From: CAZXVW01 sp964644025
Lineage (GTDB): Bacteria > Acidobacteriota > Terriglobia > Bryobacterales > Bryobacteraceae
DNA length: 5,808 nt
Assembly: GCA_964644025.1 (NCBI GenBank)
Contig: CAZXVW010000241.1
Coordinates: forward strand, 1 to 5,808
Direction: 5' to 3'
Both the position numbers and the translations under genes were made by a program. Each line of letters starts with the position of its first letter. Positions within the stretch are counted from its first letter, which is position 1. Below the pieces are notes generated by a model that searched no databases, had not been told where the DNA came from, and saw nothing but the letters and a program-made list of their open reading frames with translations. Shown piece by piece: positions 1-5,808 of this stretch.

Positions 1-1430
1 AAGCGCTCCCTGCCCGCGTTGTCGGTGATGTACACCGGCCCGCCGGACATGGCCTTGGAAACGGCCATCATGCGGCCGGCGAACCGGTCGCTCGAATGAA
101 ACATGTCGTGATCACCCCAGGCGATCTGGCCGAGCCATGGGGTTGAGCTATAGGAATGGAACAAGTGTGTCCGGGCCTTTTTCAGGTCGCCGGCCTTGTA
201 ATCTCCGCTGCAGCGCCCCACCACGCTCCGGCCGGAATGAAACAGGCACGCGGCATTGTGCCAGTTGCAGTTGATCACGCCGTGCATCCGGCGGGCCACC
301 ACGTCCTCGAGAACATCCATCAGCAGCGCGGCGGCAGCGTAAGGGTTCCCGATGGCCTTGCTGTTGTCCGGGGGTAGGCCGCCGAGCGTCGGCACACGCC
401 GGACCAGCGGGCCAGCATACAAGGGGAGCGGGTCCACCATGAAATCCACCTTGACGAAATCGAAGCCGCCTTGCTCGGTGAGATCCATCACGTAGTCGAA
501 AAAGGCGCGTGCGTCGCTGGTGTTCGGCTTCGGGAGAAGCACGCCGGCGGGTGCCGTCATCATCGAGTCCGCCAGCGGACCCAGATTCCCCGGCGCCCGG
601 ATTCCGTGATGGTTTCCGAGCAGAGCCCACCAGAGACCGAACCACTTGATCTTGTCCTTGTTGCGCAGGCGGGTGAAAGGCGTGTAGCCGCGCGGAAATT
701 TTTCCGGATCGGGTTTCAACGACTGCGGATCGAAGTGTCCGGCGTCGACGAGGAAATAACGGATGGGAATGCCCGAGCGCCCGATGCCGCGGACCGCATT
801 GAGCAGGGTCTTCTCGTCAATTCTTCTCTTGTACTGCTCCCAGGAACACCAGCCGAGATAGCGGAAAATCGCGGGATAGGTTTTCTCTTCCCGCATCAAG
901 ACCGAGCCGCGAATGGTTTCCTCGGACGTGGTCGTCTTCCACACCTGGTAGAGCGTCTCGTAAGGGTTGGCGCCCCTCGCCCAGGCCAGCAGGGGAACAT
1001 CCCCGGCAATCGCATCCTTGCCGTGCGTGCCGAGCTTGAGGAGCAGGCCGTTGTCACTGCCGGCGAACCAGGCGTAAGCCTGCCGGCCGGCCAGCGGGAG
1101 CAGCGCGAGATATTGCCGGTCCGGCAACTCCAGCAACGTAAGGATGCCTCCTTCCGGCAGCTTGCGGGCGTCGGTGTAGACGGTGGGAAAGACTCGGTTG
1201 CCGCCGGCGGGCCACCACTGGCTGACGTAGTAAACCGCCCGGTCGAACTTCGGCAGCACCACCGGGAACCCGGCCATCACACCGCGGGCATCCGCTTCGG
1301 CGCGGAAGTTCTCCAGCACCCTGACGCCGCTTCCGCGGAGCGAGGAGGCATCAATCACCTCTTCACTGGAAGCTCCGCAGCCCAGGCCGGCAAGGCAAAC
1401 CGCCATGAGGAACACTGACTGGTATCGCAT
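1..1430 (-). CDS. Exported GH36 hydrolase, raffinose synthase/Sip1-type alpha-galactosidase-like (3' end cut off)
   Basis: The frame is open from ATG at 1430 to the window edge (476 complete codons, no stop), so the C-terminus is missing; full-length relatives are usually well over 600 residues. The N-terminus looks like a signal peptide: a short basic start, a hydrophobic stretch at residues 5-17, and C18 in an imperfect lipobox (AGLGC), so it is exported and possibly a lipoprotein. Residues about 25-180 fit the N-terminal beta domain and the rest a TIM barrel. Family marks seen are GWCSW (193-197), KVD with D329 as the likely nucleophile, RCSGDY (406-411) with D410 as the likely acid/base, GDHDMFHS (439-446) and GGPVYITDN (463-471). 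Plant and bacterial raffinose synthase-like enzymes carry the same blocks in the same order. The family acts on alpha-galactosides by hydrolysis or transfer; the substrate here cannot be told. The start is supported by a strong Shine-Dalgarno sequence. Family call firm, exact activity open. Confidence 0.88.
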   Translation of the reverse strand, partial: MRYQSVFLMAVCLAGLGCGASSEEVIDASSLRGSGVRVLENFRAEADARGVMAGFPVVLPKFDRAVYYVSQWWPAGGNRVFPTVYTDARKLPEGGILTLLELPDRQYLALLPLAGRQAYAWFAGSDNGLLLKLGTHGKDAIAGDVPLLAWARGANPYETLYQVWKTTTSEETIRGSVLMREEKTYPAIFRYLGWCSWEQYKRRIDEKTLLNAVRGIGRSGIPIRYFLVDAGHFDPQSLKPDPEKFPRGYTPFTRLRNKDKIKWFGLWWALLGNHHGIRAPGNLGPLADSMMTAPAGVLLPKPNTSDARAFFDYVMDLTEQGGFDFVKVDFMVDPLPLYAGPLVRRVPTLGGLPPDNSKAIGNPYAAAALLMDVLEDVVARRMHGVINCNWHNAACLFHSGRSVVGRCSGDYKAGDLKKARTHLFHSYSSTPWLGQIAWGDHDMFHSSDRFAGRMMAVSKAMSGGPVYITDNAGRER

Positions 1431-1435
1431 TTCTT

Positions 1436-1442
1436 CCTCCTT
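1436..1442 (-). promoter_or_regulatory. Strong Shine-Dalgarno site of the GH36 gene
   Basis: On the minus strand AAGGAGG lies five bases before the ATG at 1430. It is a near-perfect match to the anti-Shine-Dalgarno sequence of 16S rRNA and fixes the start codon. It is by far the best ribosome binding site in the window: the kinase, the regulator and rpsA have only weak ones. The gene therefore looks set up for independent, efficient translation. Confidence 0.85.
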
Positions 1443-1451
1443 GCATATGCA
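1442..1451. repeat. 10-bp perfect palindrome beside the GH36 ribosome binding site
   Basis: TGCATATGCA reads the same on both strands and abuts the Shine-Dalgarno sequence, sharing its first base. It is an AT-rich island in GC-rich surroundings. A position directly before the ribosome binding site would suit a repressor site, but the length is within what chance can give and no regulator family is identified. Confidence 0.25.
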
Positions 1452-1466
1452 CGGTTGCGCGGATAC

Positions 1467-1494
1467 GCGCGCCGGGATCAGACGCGGGGCGCGC
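1467..1494 (-). repeat. GC-rich inverted repeat, 7-bp arms with 14-base loop
   Basis: The arms GCGCGCC (1467-1473) and GGCGCGC (1488-1494) are perfect reverse complements around a 14-base loop. In RNA read from the minus strand this could form an all-GC stem about 50 bases after the regulator stop. No run of T follows the stem on the minus strand, so it is not a canonical intrinsic terminator. It could be a processing or attenuation hairpin, a protein binding site, or chance in GC-rich DNA. Confidence 0.35.
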
Positions 1495-1542
1495 CGACCT
1501 TTTCCGGATTCTACCTCAGGGGAGTCGGAGCGGAGCTGGCGA

Positions 1543-2919
1543 TCAGTTGTGAGCTGGTTCCCCGGGCCGCGAGTCTCCCTCGGTGTCCAGGCCCATTTGG
1601 GACAGCCGGTAGCGCAAAGCGTTGCGAGTGAGACCCAGCAGGCGCGCCGCCTGGCTCTTGTTGCCTTTGGCCTTTTCAAGCGCCTTTCGGATCAGGTTTC
1701 GCTCGTGTTCCTGTAGCGTAACGCCTTCCGGAAGAAACCCGTTCGCCGCCCCGCCGGCCGGCGCCGGACCGGAATCGAGTTTGATGTCAGAGGCCTCCAG
1801 GCGCTCGCCGGCGCAGAGCACCAGGCTGCGTTCGATGACGTTTTGCAATTCGCGGACATTGCCCGGCCAGTTGTGCTTGAGCAAGACCTCGATGGCCCCT
1901 TCGGAGATCGAAGTTGCCTTGCTGCCGAAGTCGGCGGCGTATTTTTTGACGAAGTGCTCGGCCAGCGCCGGGATATCCTCCTTCCGCTCCCGCAGCGGCG
2001 GCATGTTGATCGGCACGACATTCAGGCGGTAGTAGAGATCCTCGCGAAACTCGCCGCTTTCAAGCGCCGCGCGCAGGTCGGTGTTGGTAGCCGCGATGAC
2101 CCGCACGTCGATTTGCCGCGTCTTGTTGCTGCCCAACCGTTCAAACTCCCGCTCCTGCAAGACCCGGAGGAGCTTGACCTGGACAGCCGGCGGCACGTCG
2201 CCGATTTCGTCAAGAAACACGGTGCCGGCATCCGCTTGCTCGAACTTGCCCGGCTTGCTGGTGACCGCGCCGGTGAAGGCCCCCTTCTCATAACCGAAAA
2301 GCTCGCTTTCCATCAGGTTTTCCGGGATGGCGGCACAATTGATCTTCACGAACGGCCGGTCCCGGCGGGGAGAGTGGTAATGGATTGCGCGGGCAATCAG
2401 GTCTTTGCCGGTGCCGCTTTCTCCGGCCAGCAGAACGGTGGCCCGGGTGGGGGCAACCCGCTCGATCGTGGAGAAGATCTCCTGCATCGCCGGGCTTCGT
2501 CCAATAATGTTGTCGTACTCGTAGCGGTAGCCGAGCTCCTCACGCAGTTTGCGGTTCTCGGCGCGCACCTCCACGGCCTTGTTGAGCACGGCCATCAAGT
2601 GGTCCATGGAGAACGGCTTCGGCAGGAAGTCCAGGGCGCCGGCCTTCATCGCCTCGACGGCGTTTTCGACGGTCCCGTAAGCCGTCATGACGATGATCGG
2701 CGTGCGGGAATTCTGCCGCCGGATGCGTTTGATGAACTCCAGCCCGTCCATGCCTGGCAGCCGGAGATCGGTCAAGATGAGATCGGCGCGGTCGGCCAGC
2801 GCGAGCCCCTCCTCGGCGGTTCGCGCCAGGTCCGCCTCGAAGCCCGCCGAGATCAGTTGAAGCTCGATGACGCGGCGCAGCTTTTCTTCGTCCTCGACGA
2901 TGAGCACTCGGTGTTTCAT
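1543..2919 (-). CDS. NtrC-family sigma-54-dependent response regulator
   Basis: Complete 458-residue protein with the classical three-part layout. The receiver domain (about 3-118) has the acidic pair E9/D10, phosphoacceptor D51 (in LTDLRLPGMDG), T79 and K101, so it should be phosphorylatable. The AAA+ domain (about 138-365) has Walker A GESGTGKD (166-173), the sigma-54 contact loop GAFTGA (213-218), Walker B ending in D237-E238, a REDLYYRLNV arginine region (292-301) and NWPGNVREL (350-358). The C-terminus has a Fis-type helix-turn-helix (about 420-444, NKSQAARLLGLTRNALRYRL). All key residues are intact. It should bind upstream sites as an oligomer and use ATP to open sigma-54 promoters in the cytoplasm. 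Its ATG lies in an ATGA overlap with the kinase stop and has only a weak ribosome binding site, so translation is probably coupled to the kinase. The last 14 residues after the helix-turn-helix look disordered. Target genes are unknown. Confidence 0.96.
   Translation of the reverse strand: MKHRVLIVEDEEKLRRVIELQLISAGFEADLARTAEEGLALADRADLILTDLRLPGMDGLEFIKRIRRQNSRTPIIVMTAYGTVENAVEAMKAGALDFLPKPFSMDHLMAVLNKAVEVRAENRKLREELGYRYEYDNIIGRSPAMQEIFSTIERVAPTRATVLLAGESGTGKDLIARAIHYHSPRRDRPFVKINCAAIPENLMESELFGYEKGAFTGAVTSKPGKFEQADAGTVFLDEIGDVPPAVQVKLLRVLQEREFERLGSNKTRQIDVRVIAATNTDLRAALESGEFREDLYYRLNVVPINMPPLRERKEDIPALAEHFVKKYAADFGSKATSISEGAIEVLLKHNWPGNVRELQNVIERSLVLCAGERLEASDIKLDSGPAPAGGAANGFLPEGVTLQEHERNLIRKALEKAKGNKSQAARLLGLTRNALRYRLSQMGLDTEGDSRPGEPAHN
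2916..2919 (-). other. ATGA stop-start overlap joining kinase and regulator
   Basis: On the minus strand the regulator start ATG (2919-2917) and the kinase stop TGA (2918-2916) share bases as ATGA. The bases before the ATG offer only a poor purine stretch as ribosome binding site. Such overlaps usually mean that terminating ribosomes restart on the next gene, keeping kinase and regulator in a fixed ratio. Confidence 0.85.
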
Positions 2920-4181
2920 GTCGGCGTCTCGGTAGGCAGGACCACCCGGAAGACGCTACCCTGCCCCGGTTCGCTTTCGACCGCCATTGTACCGCCATGC
3001 TCGCCGACGATCTTAGCGACGATGGCCAGCCCGAGGCCGACGCCGTCGGACTTGGTGGTAAAGAACGGGTTGAAAATGCTCTCCACGTTCTCGGGAGTAA
3101 TGCCGGCGCCGCGGTCGATCACCGAAATCTCGACCCCGCCGGCCAGCGGCCTGGTTTTCACGGTGATCGCACCGCCGGGGGGCGTCGCCTGGGCGGCGTT
3201 TTCCAGCAGGTTGTAGATGACGCGCTCCATCAGTTCGGCGTCCAGCGGGAACGGCTTGATGTCCGGCGAATAGTTCTTATATACGGAGACGTCGAACCGC
3301 GGCCGGTGGTTCTCCAGTTGGGCCACCGCGCGGTCGATCACTTCGGTCAGCTCGGCTGGCTTGCGGCGCAGCTCCAGGGGGCGGGCGAAATCGAGGAACC
3401 GCGTGATCAGACTGTTGGTCCGGTCCACTTCCGCCGCGATGAACCCGGCCATCTCCCGGGCAACGGCGTTTTCGCTGGCGACGTTCTGCCGCAACACCTC
3501 CGCCGAGCCTTTCATCGTGCCCAGTGGGTTCCGCAGTTCGTGAGCCAGGCCAGCCGTGAGTTGCCCCAGCGCCGCCAGCCTCTCGGACCGCCGCACGGCG
3601 GCTTCGGCCCGCTGCAGGTTGCGGTTCGCCTCCGCCAGTTGCTCGGCCACGCTCTGGTACTTCCGGGCCTGCCTTCGGTTGGCTTCCATTAGCCGGTAGC
3701 TGAGATAGCTGAGCAAGCAAAGGAAGAGCACGCGCAGGCACAGCTCGCGAATGTCCTCGGGCAACAGTACTACCCGGCTCCAATCCAGGTAAAGAAGAAA
3801 TGAGAGATAGGAACCGCAAGCCGCCGCCGTCACCAGCGTGGTTCCCCAGGCCCCGAGCGTGGTGGCCGCCGAAACCACGGGAAGCATCAGGATCAGGTAA
3901 TTGCTGCTCTGTACCCCGCCGGAGACACCGATGAGCAGATAGCCCAGCCCGAGCTTGATCAAGATCGAGCACACGTTGCCGCGAGGCGTGTTCAACAGGC
4001 CGATGCGGGGTTCGAGCACCTGGAGCAGGGCGAGCGCGGAGAGGAGTTCGATTTCGGCGTCGCTCAACGTCGGGCTGACCGCCGCCAGGGCGGAGAACAA
4101 CACCAGCCAGGCAATGTCCTGGGGCCTGATGACCCGCGTGGTGGCCCGCCAGATTTTGCCTAGTACCCGCACGCCTGCCAT
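2916..4181 (-). CDS. Membrane sensor histidine kinase, partner of the NtrC-type regulator
   Basis: Complete 421-residue kinase. The N-terminal part has about six hydrophobic stretches (near residues 23-36, 44-56, 70-88, 95-110, 113-132 and 146-164) with short loops, giving a membrane-embedded input module resembling the six-helix layout of PilS-type sensors, but without the PAS domain usual there. A likely coiled coil (166-200) leads to a HisKA domain with phosphoacceptor H214 in HELRNP. The ATPase domain has the N box N324-LLEN-A, the G1 box DRGAGI (356-361), the F box around FNPFFTTK (370-377) and the G2 box GVGLGLAI (380-387). It should autophosphorylate at H214 and pass phosphate to D51 of the regulator encoded next; the four-base ATGA overlap supports the pairing. 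The start has only a weak GGA upstream; GTG at codon 4 is a possible alternative and would not change the topology. The signal is unknown. Confidence 0.94.
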   Translation of the reverse strand: MAGVRVLGKIWRATTRVIRPQDIAWLVLFSALAAVSPTLSDAEIELLSALALLQVLEPRIGLLNTPRGNVCSILIKLGLGYLLIGVSGGVQSSNYLILMLPVVSAATTLGAWGTTLVTAAACGSYLSFLLYLDWSRVVLLPEDIRELCLRVLFLCLLSYLSYRLMEANRRQARKYQSVAEQLAEANRNLQRAEAAVRRSERLAALGQLTAGLAHELRNPLGTMKGSAEVLRQNVASENAVAREMAGFIAAEVDRTNSLITRFLDFARPLELRRKPAELTEVIDRAVAQLENHRPRFDVSVYKNYSPDIKPFPLDAELMERVIYNLLENAAQATPPGGAITVKTRPLAGGVEISVIDRGAGITPENVESIFNPFFTTKSDGVGLGLAIVAKIVGEHGGTMAVESEPGQGSVFRVVLPTETPT

Positions 4182-4228
4182 CCTAGTCCGGATTGTGCCA
4201 AAATGAAGGGCGTCTCCATTGTGTTTTC
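4182..4228. promoter_or_regulatory. 47-base divergent gap between kinase operon and rpsA
   Basis: The kinase reads left and rpsA reads right from this gap, so promoters for both must lie here or inside the opposing coding regions. On the plus strand only weak -35/-10 like hexamers can be seen (TTGTGC at 4193 and CATTGT at 4217, three of six matches each), which would place the transcript start almost at the rpsA ATG. On the minus strand TTGGCAC (4201-4195) matches a sigma-54 -24 element, but the -12 position reads AC instead of GC. No promoter can be assigned with confidence. Confidence 0.4.
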
Positions 4229-5808
4229 ATGAGTATCCCTGATCTTCCCGACCGAACGCCAGAAGGCGCCGCGCCGCCAGAGCAAGAATCCGCCTCCCCG
4301 CCAGCCGAGGCAAGCGTCCCGGAAGGCACCGGAGAAGCCGAGGAGCCCGCCCAATCCACCCCGCGGAAGCCCGGCCCGGGCAAGCCGGCCCCCGGAGTTC
4401 CATCTCCAGGGGAAGCCTCACCTGCGGTGGAGGCGCCGGCCGACCTTGAAGAAGGCTCCTTCGCCGAGCTGCTGTCGGAATTCGAGCAACACCATCGAGC
4501 CGAGGCGGCGCCGGGCGAGAGCCTGGAGGGCACCGTGATCAGTGTCTCGCCGGACACCATCTTCGTGGACGTCGGGCGGAAACGGGAGGGTGTGCTGTCT
4601 CCGAAGGAATTTGTCACCGATTCCGGCGAGGTCAGCATCAAGCCGGGCGACAAGGTCCGCGTCAACGTGACCGGCCGTAATCAGGACGGCTACTACCTGC
4701 TTTCGACGGTCCAGGTGAAGCGCCCCCGCGACTGGAGCGGGCTGGAAACCGCTTACGCCGAGCACAGCGTGATCGGGGGGGTTGTCACCGAGATGATCAA
4801 AGGCGGCTTCCGGGTCGACGTCGGCGCCCCGGCCTTCATGCCGGCCTCGCGCAGCGGCGCCCGGGATGCGGCCGAGATGGAAGCCCTCCTCGGCCAGGAA
4901 ATTCGCTGCAAAGTCATCCAGTTGGATACCGCCGCCGAAGACATCGTGGTGGACCGCCGCGTCGTGCTCGAGGAGGAAGCCGCCGCCGCCCGCCAGCGGG
5001 CCTTCTCGGCGCTGCGGGAAGGGGACGTCGTACGTGGTACGGTCCGCACCCTTACCGATTTTGGGGCGTTCGTCGACCTCGGCGGCATCGACGGCCTGCT
5101 CCACGTGGCCGACATGGCCTGGAACCGGGTGAAGAAGCCGTCCGATGTCCTTTCCGTAGGCGATCCCGTCGAGGTCAAGATCCTCAAGGTGGACCCCGAG
5201 AACCGCCGTATCTCGCTGGGACGGAAACAGTTATCGCCGGATCCGTGGAGCCTGGCCGCCGAGAAGTACAAGGTCGGCGAGAAGGTGCGCGGGAAGGTCG
5301 TTCGCGTGGCTGGTTTCGGCGCATTCGTGCAGCTTGAGCCCGGCGTGGATGGCCTGATCCACGTTTCCGAGATGTCCTGGTCCAGGAAGTTCAAGAAACC
5401 TTCCGACATCGTCCGGCCGGGCGATGCCGTGGAGGTAGTGGTTCTCTCAGTGAATCCCGCTGAAAAGCGGATCGCGCTCGGTCTCAAACAGGCTCTCGGT
5501 GATCCCTGGGAAGACATCGAGCAGAAATTCCCGGTTGGTGGGGTTGCGGAAGGAAAGATCAGCAACCTGGCGAAATTTGGGGCCTTCGTCGAACTGGCCG
5601 AGGGGATCGAGGGGATGATTCATGTCGGCGACATCACCAATGAGAAGCGCCTGAATCATCCCAAGGACGTTCTCTCGGAGGGGCAGAGCGTCAAGGCCGT
5701 GGTGCTGTCCATTGACCGGGAGCGGAAGCGGATCCGGCTGGGCCTGAAACAACTCGAGCCAACCAGCGCCGACGAATACATCGCCGATCACCAGCCGGGC
5801 GCTGTTGT
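4229..5808 (+). CDS. rpsA: Ribosomal protein S1 (30S subunit), 3' end cut off
   Basis: The frame runs from ATG at 4229 to the window edge, 526 codons without a stop. S1 binds mRNA on the 30S subunit and helps load transcripts lacking a strong Shine-Dalgarno sequence. Five S1 (OB-fold) repeats are visible: about 96-165, 179-250, 264-333, 349-420 and 436-507; a sixth begins near residue 520 (HQPGAVV), as in six-domain S1. Repeats 3-5 carry the typical FGAFV and GL/GMIHV blocks, and repeats 1 and 2 are more diverged (TIFVDVGRKREGVLS; GGFRVDVGAPAFMPAS), the usual pattern for the ribosome-docking end. Residues 1-75 are a low-complexity Pro/Ala/Glu/Gly region, then a short conserved-looking FAELLSEFE segment (77-85). 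The next purine-rich stretch upstream (GAAGGG, 4205-4210) is 18 bases from the ATG, too far for a normal ribosome binding site, and none is nearer. Weak Shine-Dalgarno signals are known for rpsA in other bacteria. Confidence 0.95.
   Translation, partial: MSIPDLPDRTPEGAAPPEQESASPPAEASVPEGTGEAEEPAQSTPRKPGPGKPAPGVPSPGEASPAVEAPADLEEGSFAELLSEFEQHHRAEAAPGESLEGTVISVSPDTIFVDVGRKREGVLSPKEFVTDSGEVSIKPGDKVRVNVTGRNQDGYYLLSTVQVKRPRDWSGLETAYAEHSVIGGVVTEMIKGGFRVDVGAPAFMPASRSGARDAAEMEALLGQEIRCKVIQLDTAAEDIVVDRRVVLEEEAAAARQRAFSALREGDVVRGTVRTLTDFGAFVDLGGIDGLLHVADMAWNRVKKPSDVLSVGDPVEVKILKVDPENRRISLGRKQLSPDPWSLAAEKYKVGEKVRGKVVRVAGFGAFVQLEPGVDGLIHVSEMSWSRKFKKPSDIVRPGDAVEVVVLSVNPAEKRIALGLKQALGDPWEDIEQKFPVGGVAEGKISNLAKFGAFVELAEGIEGMIHVGDITNEKRLNHPKDVLSEGQSVKAVVLSIDRERKRIRLGLKQLEPTSADEYIADHQPGAV

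Larger units (their letters stand above)
1431..1542 (-). other. Gap between response regulator and GH36 gene
   Basis: These 112 bases separate the regulator stop from the GH36 start on the same strand. They hold the GH36 ribosome binding site, a 10-bp palindrome and a GC-rich inverted repeat. A TAGAAT hexamer on the minus strand (1513-1508) resembles a sigma-70 -10 box, but no matching -35 box lies 17 bases upstream. No TGGCAC/TTGC pair at sigma-54 spacing was found on the minus strand. Whether the GH36 gene is read through from the two-component genes or has its own promoter cannot be decided from sequence. Confidence 0.5.

Noticed and set aside
471..1418. A plus-strand open frame of 315 codons opposite the GH36 gene.
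   Set aside because: It is antisense to a frame that carries signal peptide, catalytic motifs and a strong ribosome binding site. The antisense product has arginine- and alanine-rich composition typical of shadow frames.
1508..1513. TAGAAT hexamer on the minus strand as a sigma-70 -10 box for the GH36 gene.
   Set aside because: The bases at -35 spacing (GCTCCG) do not resemble TTGACA, and a single hexamer match is weak evidence.
1843..3216. A plus-strand open frame of 457 codons opposite the regulator and kinase genes.
   Set aside because: It lies fully antisense to two genes with intact, recognisable motifs. Its translation has no domain-like pattern, and long antisense frames are common in GC-rich coding DNA.
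4160..4354. A 64-codon minus-strand frame running from rpsA through the gap into the kinase start.
   Set aside because: It overlaps rpsA and the kinase start in another frame. Its residues are mainly Gly/Trp/Leu/Arg of the kind produced by the reverse of a Pro/Ala-rich coding region.
4753..5565. Minus-strand open frames (up to 270 codons) opposite rpsA.
   Set aside because: They overlap well-conserved S1 repeats on the plus strand, have Ser/Arg/Thr/Pro-biased composition, and show no recognisable domain.
5018..5740. Repeated blocks (FGAFV, GL/GMIHV) spaced about 255-260 bases apart, looking like a tandem DNA repeat.
   Set aside because: They are the S1 domain repeats of rpsA, an expected protein architecture, with diverged DNA between copies.

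Overview
The window is GC-rich bacterial DNA holding four genes. Two are cut by the window ends. Three lie on the minus strand (a two-component pair and a glycoside hydrolase) and one on the plus strand (ribosomal protein S1). Genes are tightly packed, with one ATGA overlap, a 112-base gap and a 47-base divergent gap. There are no RNA genes, mobile elements, CRISPR arrays or other signs of recent transfer. A sigma-54 activator beside a membrane kinase without a PAS domain, a secreted GH36-type hydrolase, and an S1 protein with a long Pro/Ala/Glu-rich N-terminus would fit an Acidobacteriota-like (for example Bryobacterales-like) or similar GC-rich soil bacterium. That placement is inference from general character, not from a marker comparison.

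Layout: bases 1-1430 (minus) carry the first 476 codons of an exported protein of the raffinose synthase/Sip1 type of glycoside hydrolase family 36. It has a signal peptide and a strong Shine-Dalgarno sequence, and its 3' end lies beyond base 1. Bases 1431-1542 are a short gap with a GC-rich inverted repeat and a 10-bp palindrome. Bases 1543-2919 (minus) encode a complete NtrC-class response regulator (receiver, AAA+ with an intact GAFTGA loop, Fis-type helix-turn-helix). Bases 2916-4181 (minus) encode its partner histidine kinase, whose stop codon overlaps the regulator start. Bases 4182-4228 form the divergent gap. Bases 4229-5808 (plus) carry the first 526 codons of rpsA, covering five S1 domains and the first residues of a sixth.

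How the genes work together: the kinase and regulator form a standard phosphorelay that should activate sigma-54 promoters. The kinase senses through a six-helix membrane module, so its signal is unknown. The hydrolase gene follows the regulator on the same strand and could be co-transcribed or separately controlled. I found no convincing sigma-54 promoter in front of it, so a regulatory link is only a hypothesis. rpsA is a housekeeping gene that happens to be divergent from the kinase. The families are all recognisable. The points worth a second look are the motif variants in the hydrolase, the sensor module, and the very short, signal-poor region between kinase and rpsA. I did not find evidence for a wholly new system.
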